The notes under the pieces are model-generated. The model did no database searches and was not told the DNA's origin. It saw only the letters and a list, made by a program, of their open reading frames with translations. Shown piece by piece: positions 18,971 through 28,472 of a DNA stretch of 64,000 nucleotides (positions are counted from its first letter, which is position 1; every line of letters starts with the position of its first letter). Location of the stretch: positions 2,046,001 to 2,110,000 of the forward strand of contig OY969604.1 in NCBI GenBank assembly GCA_963701325.1. The letters run 5' to 3'. This stretch comes from Bog-756 sp963701325. Its GTDB lineage: Bacteria; Actinomycetota; Acidimicrobiia; Acidimicrobiales; RAAP-2. Made by a program: the position numbers and the translations under genes.

Positions 18971-19274
18971 GGCGATCGTCTGGGGAGGGTCAGTCGAACA
19001 TCTTTTGAGTCAGGTCAACACCCTGGGACGTCCCAGCCCGCTGATTGACACGACTGCCCAGACCGCTCTCACAATCACCAGAGAGACTTCCAATCGTCTG
19101 TACGTTGACACCATGTTGGTTTGGAATCACAATGATTGCGAAATTCGGAGTAGTGGGTTAGGTACGGTCGAATGAGACGCTCGGTCGAGTGGGTTCCCAA
19201 ATGGGTGTAGACCTGAAGGTGTCGTCGGGTCAGCGGCTGTAGCAGGGGGACCGATCTCTCCCGAGGAGAGGTTC
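18971..19274. other. Non-coding stretch with a 14-bp palindrome
   Basis: No gene was recognised. A perfect palindrome, CTGGGACGTCCCAG, lies at 19023-19036, about 50 nt after the DUF1345 stop, and may be a weak terminator or an operator. The stretch is less GC-rich than its neighbours. Confidence 0.3.
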
Positions 19275-19352
19275 ATGAGCGCAATCGTGACCGACGAATC
19301 AGTGGACTCACCCCTGAGTCCCGGACCGGCCACGTTGTTCCCCACGTCGTAA
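19275..19352 (+). CDS. Possible 25-residue peptide with strong ribosome site
   Basis: GAGGAGAGG lies about 3-4 nt before an ATG that opens a 25-codon frame, MSAIVTDESVDSPL then SPGPATLFPTS, ending in TAA. The ribosome site is better than most in the window, though close to the start. The peptide has no recognised family, no Cys and no hydrophobic core. It could be a leader peptide for the reading frame that follows at 19423, or chance. Confidence 0.25.
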   Translation: MSAIVTDESVDSPLSPGPATLFPTS

Positions 19353-19422
19353 ATGGGTAAGGGCGTTCGCACGCGACCTCGTGTGCAACGCCCCGTCTCA
19401 CGACCAGGAAGGATGATTCGCC

Positions 19423-19581
19423 ATGGCTGGACAGCTTGCTGGCGTGATTGCCGCTAATTCTCGGGCGACTATTACCACTGCAACGTGGATGCACGTGACC
19501 CCCGGCCGATTGCAGCCGGGGTCGACCTTCCGCCTGGGCACGGACATCTCCTACCTGACGTCCCCGAAGACCGCCCGATAA
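19423..19581 (+). CDS. Small hypothetical ORF (52 aa)
   Basis: MAGQLAGVIAANSRATITTA begins a 52-codon frame ending TSPKTAR, with AAGGA about 9 nt before the ATG. A 7-bp hairpin (CCCCGGC/GCCGGGG, 19500-19521) lies inside it. No family was recognised. It may be a short gene or the remnant of a longer one. Confidence 0.25.
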   Translation: MAGQLAGVIAANSRATITTATWMHVTPGRLQPGSTFRLGTDISYLTSPKTAR

Positions 19582-19684
19582 CGCGCGTTCCCAACTGTCG
19601 ATCGTCCTGCTGGCAACCGTGCCCTCTCGCCCGCCATGGGCGCATCTGCGGCTTGGAGACAACGACCACGCTTATCCTGGCGAG

Positions 19685-20092
19685 GTGACCAATCACTTCG
19701 GCTACGCGATCGACAAGCGCTACCTGCCAGTGTTGTTGCCCTTTTTGCTGCGACCCGCACGCGACGGCGTCACACTCACTGACGAAGGCACGCTCGTAGC
19801 GACCTTCGGCCTCTTCAAGATCGCTACGCCGCTTTCGAACATCACGGGAGCGCACATCACTCGGAACTACCGCTGGTGGACGGCGTTTGGGGTTCGCATG
19901 TCACGCGTCGACGACGGGTTGACCCTTGGAACGAACCATTCCGGAGGCGTGTGCATTCACTTCGAAGACAGAGTGCCATCGCCACTGCGAAGAAGCGGCC
20001 ATTCGGCGCTCACCGTAACCGTTGCTGATCTCGAGGGACTGACGACAGCGTTGGGCGGAGACAAGCAAGAGCCAGCTCCACCCTCTTCCTGA
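19685..20092 (+). CDS. Conserved actinobacterial hypothetical protein (PH-like)
   Basis: 135 residues from the GTG at 19685; the open frame extends to 19619. The sequence has FGYAIDKRYLPVLLPF, then TPLSNITGAHITRNYRWW and HSALTVTVADLEGL. It matches a conserved actinobacterial family of unknown function, probably a PH-like beta fold without signal peptide or helix. It is a single gene with no operon partner. Confidence 0.7.
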   Translation: MTNHFGYAIDKRYLPVLLPFLLRPARDGVTLTDEGTLVATFGLFKIATPLSNITGAHITRNYRWWTAFGVRMSRVDDGLTLGTNHSGGVCIHFEDRVPSPLRRSGHSALTVTVADLEGLTTALGGDKQEPAPPSS

Positions 20093-20244
20093 CCGATCAG
20101 AGGAGGATGTCGGACGCGGCCTTCTTCTGAATCGAAGCACCTGCAGCGAACGCCGTCCGTTCGCAGCGTTGCAAATACTGCCCGATTAGAAAAGGCATGA
20201 TCTGACCCCAACCAGTGGATGGTGGGCTCGTAACCGGGGGCAGG

Positions 20245-21783
20245 TCACGGCGTCCAGCTCGTAGTGGCGGAGGCAAGCCAGCTGAGGACCTGACGACGAG
20301 TCGTCGGCCCGTGGGGAGCCCACGGGGAGGGAAGCGCTCCATCGCTTCGGAGCCGAGCGGACTCTTCGATGTTCGCGGTGAGTGGATCCGTTGTCATGGC
20401 ACAGCGAGTAGCAGTTGGGTCGATTCCGAAGAGACTGGCGGCGTTGAGGCCGAAGATGTTTGCTTTCACATCGTCAGTCAAGGCGGGATAGCCGTAAGTA
20501 TCTTGAAACTCGGTCGTTATCTGAAAGGCCCGCATGGCCATGATCTGCGGTTGCGGGCTTCCGTACCAAATGGCATCAGTTCCCCACATCACCCTGTTCT
20601 GACCTACTCGGCTGAGCAGCTTCCCAACAGCGTGAGCTGCCTGGTCAGGTTGGGTAAGGAGCTGGCGCCACACCGTTGCAAGGTCGACCCATACATTGTC
20701 GTTCGGCGGCACTTGGTGGCGATCGAGCGCAGCCAGCAAGGTGTCGATGCCGATTGTGGAAGTGGGATCGTAGGGGCCTTCGATGTGAGATGGGTCCCAG
20801 GCCCCGTGGTAGACGACGAAGTTCATGTCTGGGAATTGGCGCGAGATTGCCACCATGTCCTCGGGATGATTGAACGACGGGTCGAAGTTCACGAGCGGAA
20901 GTCCCTTGTGGGCGACAAAGATCTTGACGCCCAGGTCATGTGCGTGTTGGACCGTCGGGAGACCGATCGATGGGTCCTCCAACGAAAATCCGCCGCCCGT
21001 GGGACTCCACGCGGTGTAGACCTTGAACGCAGAAGGGGGGCCGGATTCGACGGCGCTCGACATCTCCTCCAGCGTGGCGCTCAGGGGTCCGACATTCGGG
21101 GCGATGATGTTCTCCACGAGCAGTCGCTCGGCGCCACCGTGGACGAGCCCTTCGGTGATCCGCTGGGTGCTCAGGGCGTCGGGGAAAGGAATAGGCGCAT
21201 TCGACGGGCCAGAGTTAGGGACATCAGTCAGCACCGCCACGGTGGTATCGCTGGCCAAAAATAGGTCGTGGAGGTATGTCGCCCGATCCACGCAGTCGAG
21301 CTCTGGGTTCTCCGTACAATCTGGTGGAAGCATGCCGAGCACGAGCCCTACTGTCTCAGGTGAGTTCTGGACCCACGGACCAGCGGGAATGACGTGGTGG
21401 GTGTGGACATCAAGAATGAACTCACCGGTACCGCCAAGTGCCTGTTGACATGCAGCCGTATCCTCGGGCGGCGGTGCGCTGAATGATCCGCCACGGTCAC
21501 GTCGGGGAGACGTGGAGGATGTCCCTGACGCCGAACAACCGGCAAGCTCGAATGCGGCGAGTGACGCGGCGACGGCCCCGGCACCTTGCAAGAAGCGTCG
21601 ACGGTCGATGCCCGAGCGACGGGCAGCCTCATCGATCGATGCCCTTATCATCTCGTTGATCGCTCGATCTCGAGGAGTCTCGGCCGCAGGGACGAACTCT
21701 CCGTTGGAGACGGGTCCGGCGCGGAGCGGTAGGGGTGCAGTCGCACTCTCTTGATCGCGGAGCTTTCGGGAGAACCGGCCCAT
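20245..21783 (-). CDS. Tat/lipoprotein amidohydrolase family 2 protein
   Basis: 512 residues from the ATG at 21783, which has GAGG upstream; the frame extends to 21819. A twin-arginine segment GIDRRRFLQGAGAV leads into a lipobox ending ELAGC (about residues 75-98), preceded by an unusually long 70-residue cytoplasmic-type leader. The TIM-barrel metal-dependent hydrolase shows VHTHH (first two metal ligands), VAHKG, VVYHGAWDP and WGTDAIW (catalytic Asp). Family members include decarboxylases and lactonases, so the substrate cannot be assigned. The enzyme is predicted to be anchored outside the membrane. Confidence 0.85.
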   Translation of the reverse strand: MGRFSRKLRDQESATAPLPLRAGPVSNGEFVPAAETPRDRAINEMIRASIDEAARRSGIDRRRFLQGAGAVAASLAAFELAGCSASGTSSTSPRRDRGGSFSAPPPEDTAACQQALGGTGEFILDVHTHHVIPAGPWVQNSPETVGLVLGMLPPDCTENPELDCVDRATYLHDLFLASDTTVAVLTDVPNSGPSNAPIPFPDALSTQRITEGLVHGGAERLLVENIIAPNVGPLSATLEEMSSAVESGPPSAFKVYTAWSPTGGGFSLEDPSIGLPTVQHAHDLGVKIFVAHKGLPLVNFDPSFNHPEDMVAISRQFPDMNFVVYHGAWDPSHIEGPYDPTSTIGIDTLLAALDRHQVPPNDNVWVDLATVWRQLLTQPDQAAHAVGKLLSRVGQNRVMWGTDAIWYGSPQPQIMAMRAFQITTEFQDTYGYPALTDDVKANIFGLNAASLFGIDPTATRCAMTTDPLTANIEESARLRSDGALPSPWAPHGPTTRRQVLSWLASATTSWTP

Positions 21784-21913
21784 CACTATGGCCTCGGGCC
21801 TAGGCCGAACACTGGACATAGTTGGTCAGCATCGTCAAGGGGGACAGCCGCCCGCCAGCCCACCCACTGTGCCGAACTCCTCACCCAAGCAAACGCCATC
21901 ACAATCACTCCAT

Positions 21914-23102
21914 TCACTGCAGCGCGGCCCAGAGTTGCCTATGGAAGCCTGCGGTGGCGTTCCACGTTCGTTGCCTGGCATACGCCAGGCCGTGGTCGAT
22001 TGCCGATGCCCGCATATCGTCGTTCGTTGCCGCGCTCAACAGTCCGGCGGCAATCGAATCAACATCATAGGGATCGACGACGCAGGCAATACCATCGTCG
22101 AGTGCCTCCGTCACGCTTGGGACTCGGGGACCGACGACCACCGGGGTTCCCGTGCTCATTGCCTCCAGCGGCGGAAAGCCGAATCCCTCCATGAGCGGGA
22201 CGTAGGCAAAGAGCCGAGCCCTGGCATAGAGGCCGGCGAGAACCCGTGCGTCGACCTCTCCCAGGCGCATCACGCCGACGGGATCGGGCGGGATCACATC
22301 GCTTCTCCATCCGGTGGGACCGACGAGCAGCAGCGGCCACGGCTCAGGGAAGCTAGGTCTCGCGGCCGCATATGCTGCCATGAGACGGTCGAGGTTCTTC
22401 CGCGGCTCCGCGGTGCCCACCGACAGGAGAAACTCGCCCTCGACTCCTCGCCGGAGCAGGAGATCGTCAGTTTGTTCCAGGTCCGGAGCAGGCAGATGAT
22501 CGGCGCCATAGGGAATCACGCTGATCGTTGATCGCAAAGCCCCGGCCTGCTCGAGGTCGTCTGCTGTTGCCTGCGAGGGCACGACGAAGGCATCGGCCGT
22601 GCCTAGTGCGCGAAGCAGGGCGCCCTCATGCCATCGCAGTCCACGTTTGCTGGTCGTCTCGGGGAATTGGCGCCATGCAAGATCCTGAATGGCAATCACC
22701 GATCTCCCCCGGCGTGTGTCGCTGATCGCTCCACGGGCTGGCGCGGCCAACGACGCCGAATGAACGATGTCGAAGCCGACCGGTGCACGCACCATCCCGA
22801 CGTCCCACCCTCGGGTGAGCACCGGGCCCGGGAGCCGCGAGATGACCATCTCGAGGCCGAAAACGAGCGAGGGGGTCGGACCCGTAGAGACGAGCACCGC
22901 GTCGAGAGGGCCTGCTCGCATGCAGCGTGAGAACAGGCGGCGGAAAGCTGCCTGCGCTGATCTCGGAGAGGCCCTGGATCAATCCTCGAACATAGGTGCC
23001 AATACCCCCCGGAACCGAACGCCGGAGCTGCTCGACGACGAAAAGGACTCGTGCTCCGGGCACCCGGTCCCGCTCGGAGGCATGGCATGGACGGCCTTCC
23101 AT
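21914..23102 (-). pseudogene. Glycosyltransferase family 4 with a +1 frameshift
   Basis: The N-terminal part reads in one frame: VPGARVLFVVEQLRRS, then GGIGTYVRGLIQGLSE, to DPLARF. The rest continues in another frame: GLEMVISRLPGPVLTRGWD, then the nucleotide-sugar domain with VGTAEPRKNLDRL and EGFGFPPLEAMSTGTPVV. The frames join if one base is removed from the A-run at 22860-22863 (TTTT on the coding strand). A homopolymer indel suggests either a sequencing error or a young mutation. If intact it would be a retaining GT-B glycosyltransferase of about 395 residues, acting on a sugar-nucleotide donor. Confidence 0.8.
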
Positions 23103-23184
23103 CACTCTGCTCGCGCCCTCGGATCGTGCCGTCCTGCGGCGCGCCACGTTCATGTCCCGGCTCCCGCTGTACTGGAAAACACCA

Positions 23185-24570
23185 CTAGATGGGAATAACC
23201 GTTACGAACATCCCCGATGACCTCAGGGCCGCCAGGTACTCGTTCAGTTGATGGGAGGCAGCGCCAAAGGTCCATTGCATCGTCGCTCCGGTACTGATGG
23301 TGTGGCCGTTGGCGGTCGTCGGCGGTGGGGCGAGCTGATTCTCGATCTGCGCCGACGGACCTGAGTACGAGAACCCGCCCACAGGACGCCCGAGGCGGAT
23401 ATCCAACTCACCGATGAAGGCGTTGAGCTGGTTGTATGTCGCATTGAGTTGTGCGGAGGCGAAGATGGCCACGTCGGTGGTCGTAGGTAAGGTCTGGTTG
23501 TTGACGATGATTGGCACGCCCAGTGGATCGAGCCACTGAATCGTGGCGTTCCACGATCCTCCCTTGGCGCCGATCCCGGACACAGGTTGCGAGAGATACG
23601 AGTCTGCGATGGCGGTGAAGAGGGTGGGGTCCTGCAGATTGCTCACCTCCACAAGCGCCCCGCTGGTGGGATCAACGACGATCGTGCTTTGACCCGCGGA
23701 CGTCCCAGCGGAGAAGCCCTTACCACTCGTTCCCGTGTGGGTTTTCACAGTGCCCAGACTCCTTATGTCGGGCATAGTCGCCAGGGCGCCATAGAGCGCT
23801 GAACGGAACAGTGGGCTGGCCCCAGCGTCCGGTCCTACCAAAAGGATCGAAGCGCGCTCGAATCCGACGCTGTGATCACCTTCGGTCGTGAGCTGATCCA
23901 GCGCTCGAATTCCAGTCGTCCCCGTTGTCAATTCATGGGCGAGCACGGAGGCGTTCGTCGGAAGGCCCGACACGTCCGTGACTCCTGTGGTCGCTGTCAT
24001 GCCACCCGATTGGTCTTCATCTGCGGTGATGTTGGTGCACCCGGTTACCGGTTGATCGGCCGGCGTGTCCAACAATCCGGCAGCTTTCCATGCCGCCGCG
24101 TTGCTTGAGTCCTCAAACTGGGCCGGAGCCGCCGATGCGGAGACGCATGCTTGACCATTGGTGTTCGACCAGGTGTCGATCGTGGCTTGGACGGAGGCCT
24201 GGGCATCGGGCGTCGGGATCGTGCCCACTTCGGTCACCCGGGCAGAGAACGCGACCGTCTGTTGGGTTCGGAGCCACTGGTCTCCGTTCAGGGTCGGGAC
24301 GGGGTGACCGGCGGCGCGTGCCGCAATCTCGCGGAGCTGAGCTGCTGCCGCAACGGGTTGATACACCGGGGCGCTTGGAAGATTTGGGAGCAGGACAACG
24401 ATCAGCAATGCGACAGCCGCAATGGCGACCGCACCGCTCAGCGCGAATGCTGGTCCAAATCGCCTGCGTCGAGGTTGACCGTTCCGCAACATGGCCCAAA
24501 CGTCATCGACGGTCACCGGGGGCTCAACCGCATCGACGTACTCTCGAATCCGCTCAGACAACTCAGGCAT
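23185..24570 (-). CDS. CU044_5270-type membrane protein (putative anti-sigma partner)
   Basis: 461 residues. A short cytoplasmic head (residues 1-40, with VTVDDVWAMLRNG) precedes one transmembrane helix (about 42-65) and a large external Thr/Ser/Ala-rich domain. The architecture matches the actinobacterial CU044_5270 family, usually encoded right behind a sigma-70-like gene. Here the start overlaps that sigma gene by 8 nt. It probably senses the outside and controls the sigma factor, by analogy only. No enzyme motif is visible. Confidence 0.75.
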   Translation of the reverse strand: MPELSERIREYVDAVEPPVTVDDVWAMLRNGQPRRRRFGPAFALSGAVAIAAVALLIVVLLPNLPSAPVYQPVAAAAQLREIAARAAGHPVPTLNGDQWLRTQQTVAFSARVTEVGTIPTPDAQASVQATIDTWSNTNGQACVSASAAPAQFEDSSNAAAWKAAGLLDTPADQPVTGCTNITADEDQSGGMTATTGVTDVSGLPTNASVLAHELTTGTTGIRALDQLTTEGDHSVGFERASILLVGPDAGASPLFRSALYGALATMPDIRSLGTVKTHTGTSGKGFSAGTSAGQSTIVVDPTSGALVEVSNLQDPTLFTAIADSYLSQPVSGIGAKGGSWNATIQWLDPLGVPIIVNNQTLPTTTDVAIFASAQLNATYNQLNAFIGELDIRLGRPVGGFSYSGPSAQIENQLAPPPTTANGHTISTGATMQWTFGAASHQLNEYLAALRSSGMFVTVIPI

Positions 24571-25036
24571 GATCTTGTACCTCCAGTGCCGCCCTCAGCT
24601 TCTCCAAACCCCGCTCCATGTGGGTTTGGGTCGTCGTCACCTTCGTACCGCTGAGCTCGGCAACCTCCCGGAGCTTCCAGCCGAACCCGTGAATCAAGAT
24701 GACCGCCGTCCTTTGGGATTCTGAAAGCTGCTGAAGAGCTCTCCCTAAACCTGGCTCTACTACTGGCTCGTGCCATTCCGACCGTTCGAACGTCGGTGGG
24801 GTCAGCCGGGTTCGAATCCGGCTCTGGCCGACCCTGAACAGAAACGCAGTTGGATTGTCCATCCTCTGGACACGTCCCCAGTGCTCCCACGCCCACGCCA
24901 GAGCCTCAGCCGTTGCGTCGCGACCTCGATCAATTCCGAGTACCGAGAAGAGCGCGCGGCGAAGCCCCGGCTCAACCGCAAGAACGAATGCCTCAAACTC
25001 CTGATGGTCTGGCTTTCTCATTGGGCCTATACCCAT
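24563..25036 (-). CDS. Sigma-70-like RNA polymerase factor (ECF type)
   Basis: 157 residues from ATG 25036; ATG 25021 and an upstream frame to 25078 are possible. Region 2 is seen as EAFVLAVEPGLRRALFSVLG through EALAWAWEHWGRV. Region 4 is ALQQLSESQRTAVILIHGFG with a helix-turn-helix in REVAELSGTKVTTTQTHMERG. It overlaps the downstream membrane protein by 8 nt, the usual sigma/anti-sigma layout. Region 2.4 is short, so promoter recognition may be unusual. Confidence 0.8.
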   Translation of the reverse strand: MGIGPMRKPDHQEFEAFVLAVEPGLRRALFSVLGIDRGRDATAEALAWAWEHWGRVQRMDNPTAFLFRVGQSRIRTRLTPPTFERSEWHEPVVEPGLGRALQQLSESQRTAVILIHGFGWKLREVAELSGTKVTTTQTHMERGLEKLRAALEVQDHA

Positions 25037-25203
25037 ACTGACCGGTGAGAGCCCAACTTTTACGACAACGGAATCCAAAAAGCTCGGTGGGGGGCGTATG
25101 TACAGCGTACGAAGATCCCAGCAGTGTGCACTACGCTGTCATGGGTGTCGTCAGGTTCGAAATTTCGCAGCTTCAAGCCAGGAGAAATCAGGAGGTCTGC
25201 GAC

Positions 25204-26049
25204 TCAGCTTTTCAGCGAGTAGACGATTGTGACCTGGGCGCTCGCCTCTTGGGACCCAACCTCAAGCGGTACGGCGGATGGTTGAGCGGAGGTCCCTGCG
25301 GCGGCATTGAAGCCCGAGCCCGGCTGTGAGGTTGGGGTGGTGTCAGTGAGCGAGCACACCGGCCCAAGGCGTTCACCCGCGGATGCAGCCATGGTCTGCG
25401 CGTGGCTCACCGCCTGATGGACCGCATCGGTCCGGGCATGGTCCTCGAGATCACGGGGGTCCTTGATCGAGAAGGAAACAGAGTTGATCTGGCCAGCATT
25501 CCCCGCCGCGCCGGACACCGCGTCGATGACGCTCCCAGCAGATGCAAGGTTGGTAATCATTGCGGTGACGGTGTTATTGACACCGTATCCAGTGAGGACC
25601 TCGGTCCCATTCCGGAATGTGTAGTTGGGTTGGACGCTCAGATCAGTCGTCTGAATGTTCTGTTTCGTGACCCCGCCAGCAGCGAAGGCGGCGATCACAG
25701 CTGTCCCCTCGTTGTTGTTGTCGGCCAGCGCAGCCTGCGCCGTTGCCTCGGTCGTCGAAATAGTGATATCGACCGTGAGGGTGTCGGGGGTGCCCGTGGC
25801 TAGCCCGGTTCCCTGCACGGTCAACTTGGCAGAATTGGCCGAACACGAAGCCACGCTCGGAGTTGAAGCGCTCGCTGTTGTACATCCAGTTGCCGCGAGG
25901 CCGGCCATACCGACGGCGGTGACACCAACCAGCACGAACAGGTGACGACGCCCTACGGCGTGTATCCGGGTAACCAAGTGTGCCTTGGGATCCGGGTTGG
26001 CCCCGGATCTGCCTCGCATTTGGGATCTATCGTACGTGGTGTCGGACAT
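25204..26049 (-). CDS. SIMPL-domain (DUF541) lipoprotein
   Basis: 281 residues. A signal sequence with lipobox LAATGC sits at about residues 35-57, so the mature protein should be lipid-anchored outside. The body has the SIMPL/DUF541 pattern: LTVQGTGLATGTPDTLTVDI, then YTFRNGTEVLTGYGVNN and INSVSFSIKDP. The family includes YggE- and BP26-like proteins linked to oxidative stress, with unknown biochemistry. It sits between two sigma/membrane-protein pairs on the same strand, which suggests control by one of them. Confidence 0.85.
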   Translation of the reverse strand: MSDTTYDRSQMRGRSGANPDPKAHLVTRIHAVGRRHLFVLVGVTAVGMAGLAATGCTTASASTPSVASCSANSAKLTVQGTGLATGTPDTLTVDITISTTEATAQAALADNNNEGTAVIAAFAAGGVTKQNIQTTDLSVQPNYTFRNGTEVLTGYGVNNTVTAMITNLASAGSVIDAVSGAAGNAGQINSVSFSIKDPRDLEDHARTDAVHQAVSHAQTMAASAGERLGPVCSLTDTTPTSQPGSGFNAAAGTSAQPSAVPLEVGSQEASAQVTIVYSLKS

Positions 26050-26088
26050 ACCAACTCCTTGTTTTCGGCGCCGGGCAGGGCGCGCTGA

Positions 26089-26925
26089 TCAGCGGGATAC
26101 GACGACGAGGAGTAGCCACCGCGTCGAGATTTCGGCACATGATGGCGAAACGCTCGTGGCTTGCTCGTTCGAGGCGGGTGCACAGGTGCCCGCGAGGGTT
26201 GCCGTGAGCACCACATCACCAGGCGCGACGGCTTCGAATACCGACGGTCCCGTCTGCTTCGCACCTGGTCGGATACGACCTACCGCCCGCATGACGCCCG
26301 CATGTGCCGCGGCCTGGCTGACGGATAGTTCTTGGCGGAGCGGTGCCGAAAGACTCGAGGCGGCAACTACGACCGGTGCCCTCCAGGATCCCATTGCCGC
26401 CGCGGGCAGGCTGACAGCGACATGCTGGCCTACCTTGACGGTGACCGATGGCGGAGTTGCCGTGGTGCTGGATGTGCCTGCAGCGGCGTTTGCTGTGCCG
26501 AATCCCCCCTGAGCGGCAGATGGGGTACCGAAGAACACCCCGGCGCATCGGGGCACTCCCGATTCCACCTTCACTGAGGCGCATTCCGACGTCTCGTTCC
26601 TCCGTGTGGGAAGACCCGCACGTTGCGAGGGCCCAGGGACAGCGGCAGAACCGGATCCTGTCGAAGGGGTCGGCCGGTGCACACTGGCTCCCGATGCCTC
26701 CCGATTGTTCGTTCTCGACGTGGTGGAGTAGACACCCACCCCTAGCGCAACGGCCACAGCGGCAGCGACGGCACAGCCGGTCGTCACCAGACTGCGCCGT
26801 CGCCTCATCCGACGACGACTGACATCGCCCAGGAACTCAGTGGCGGACCGTCCACTCGGCTGCCATACCGACGAGACCTCGTCGAGGGCTCGTCGGAGCC
26901 GCGAGTCCAGGTCGTCAGGTGTCAT
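26089..26925 (-). CDS. Membrane protein downstream of SigE-like sigma factor
   Basis: 278 residues. The head DDLDSRLRRALDEVSSVW precedes an arginine cluster (SRRRMRRRRS) and one transmembrane helix (about residues 45-66), then a Ser/Thr/Pro-rich external region with several Cys. It overlaps the sigma gene by 4 nt (ATGA). The layout fits an anti-sigma factor, but no zinc-binding HxxxCxxC motif is seen in the head. The role is therefore inferred from context. Confidence 0.6.
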   Translation of the reverse strand: MTPDDLDSRLRRALDEVSSVWQPSGRSATEFLGDVSRRRMRRRRSLVTTGCAVAAAVAVALGVGVYSTTSRTNNREASGASVHRPTPSTGSGSAAVPGPSQRAGLPTRRNETSECASVKVESGVPRCAGVFFGTPSAAQGGFGTANAAAGTSSTTATPPSVTVKVGQHVAVSLPAAAMGSWRAPVVVAASSLSAPLRQELSVSQAAAHAGVMRAVGRIRPGAKQTGPSVFEAVAPGDVVLTATLAGTCAPASNEQATSVSPSCAEISTRWLLLVVVSR

Positions 26926-27479
26926 GGCTCATCCTTTTCGAGGCTCATGGAACCGAGCGCGGCTGACAGAGAGGAGCGGGCCTTAGCCAGCTGCGACTTC
27001 ACCGTCCCTACGCTGCAGCTCAGAATCTTGGCAATCTCGGCTTCAGGAAGATCCTCGTAGTAGCGGAGGATCACCGTTTCGCGTTGGCGGGGAGGGAGAC
27101 CACGCACCGCGTCCATGACGACGAAGGAGTCGTCCGACGCCTCACTACTGTCGGTGCCCACTCCGCTCGTTGCCTGGCGTTCCGGATCGGTTGCGTAGAT
27201 CGTGCGGTTCGACCGATCCTCGGTGCTGCGGCGACGCAGCCGAGACCGACACTGGTTGATGACAGCCGTTCGGAGGTACCAAGGGGCACGCTCGAGGTGG
27301 CGGATCCGCCACCAAGTCGAGAAGGTCCGCAGAAATGCCTCTTGGACTACCTCTTCAGCTCCGCCCCGGTCACTAAGAAGGAGCGCCGCCAGACGACACA
27401 AGCCGTCGTAGTGCTCGACGAAGAGACCCGCGATCTGCTCCTCACGATCAGGCGTGGTGGCGCTCATCGCTATATCCAT
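26922..27479 (-). CDS. SigE-family sigma-70 factor
   Basis: 185 residues from ATG 27479 (MDIAMSATT); ATG 27467 is equally possible. Region 2 reads FVEHYDGLCRLAALLLSDRG, then EEVVQEAFLRTFSTWWR. Region 4 has LPPRQRETVILRYYEDLPEA and the helix-turn-helix EIAKILSCSVGTVKSQLAKA. It is a group IV sigma factor co-translated with a one-helix membrane protein through a 4-nt overlap. The module lies directly upstream of the SIMPL lipoprotein, a plausible target. Confidence 0.88.
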   Translation of the reverse strand: MDIAMSATTPDREEQIAGLFVEHYDGLCRLAALLLSDRGGAEEVVQEAFLRTFSTWWRIRHLERAPWYLRTAVINQCRSRLRRRSTEDRSNRTIYATDPERQATSGVGTDSSEASDDSFVVMDAVRGLPPRQRETVILRYYEDLPEAEIAKILSCSVGTVKSQLAKARSSLSAALGSMSLEKDEP

Positions 27480-27744
27480 CCGGGGATGGACTGCTGAGTC
27501 CAATTCAGCATGTGCCAGCGCCGGCAGCTGCACTCCCATACCATTCACGACGCACGGGGGTCTCGAAACGTTGCCCACGAGTCAGCAAAATCACCGTACT
27601 GATCCTCACAGCGTCCAATCACGCATTCACCTTCTCGCCGTATCGGATCTCTCAACCAATGCCCCTCGAGGGTTCCGGAATGGGCGGATCCGGGTTCGTC
27701 ACGGGGGCGGAACCCTGAGCGGAGACCGGCCACCGTCTCATCCC

Positions 27745-28376
27745 ATCATTCGCGAGACAAGCTCCCCCGTTGGTTGGCACCTGGAGTAGGCACGGCCTCA
27801 AGACTCCCCGTTGTCCTCAGCATCTCGTCGATGTCGTCGGCAACCGATTCGTCCTCCAAGGCATGGCGTGGGCGTAGCTCAGGAGCGTCGTGGGGCGTCC
27901 CGATGTCCGAGCCGATGCTGTCCCTGGAGAAGGTCTCCCCGGCTAACCAGATAGGTGGCAACGGTATGACGCAACCGGTGGACACGACCCCTTTAGCCCG
28001 GCTTCATCGCGGAGTTGGGCGAACCACTGGCCCATACCGCTTGCGGTCAGGCGGCGGCCGTGGTCCAGATCTCTGGAGAACACCAACTCACCGAGGCCGG
28101 AACTGCCATCCATTCGCTCCCGCCACGTCGCCTCGCTCGCCCTCCACAGTTTCGACCGTGGTACGTCCGAAGGTCAAGCGGCGCATCCGTCGGGTCTTCG
28201 TCGCCCCCACTTCCCTCTCCCGACACGCCGCGCACGATGCTGAGGATCCTCCCGTCCAGATCATCGAAGTGAGGGGCAACTAACTCCCCCCGCGCTCCCG
28301 AATCTGCCGCCAAACGAGTGACCAACCGAACCTGTTCTGCCTTGTGCAATGCCTTCAGCGAAGACACGAGTAGGGT
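27745..28376 (-). pseudogene. Broken tyrosine integrase, paralogue of the one at 49428
   Basis: Several frames together match the intact integrase of this window. VSSLKALHKAEQVRLVTRLA appears near 28370. HRLRHTVATYLVSRGDLL and HRLGHRDA appear near 27950. VADDIDEML is near the C-terminus. The first about 200 codons are deleted: the upstream leader GGATCCACCGGT joins directly to the catalytic half. Several frameshifts follow. It is inactive and lies just left of attachment-site copy 1, the same layout as the intact integrase beside copy 3. Confidence 0.85.
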
Positions 28377-28449
28377 CACCGGTGGATCCCTACTTTGGCT
28401 GTCCCCCGCGTTTCGGGCCTTGACTAGTGATAACGCCCCAGAAATTTCA

Positions 28450-28472
28450 AACCTGCAACCTTCTGATCCGTA
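28450..28472 (-). repeat. tRNA-Arg(ACG) 3' fragment, copy 1 (degraded att site)
   Basis: These 23 bases match the anticodon-loop to T-arm part of copies 2 and 3. The next 19 bases, the tRNA 3' end, are deleted here. The flank on the integrase side (from about 28370) is still alignable with the flank of copy 3. Confidence 0.75.

Noticed and set aside
24790..24840. tRNA T-arm-like sequence (GGGTTCGAATCCGG)
   Set aside because: It lies inside the sigma-factor gene and encodes conserved residues; no acceptor or anticodon arm can be formed around it.
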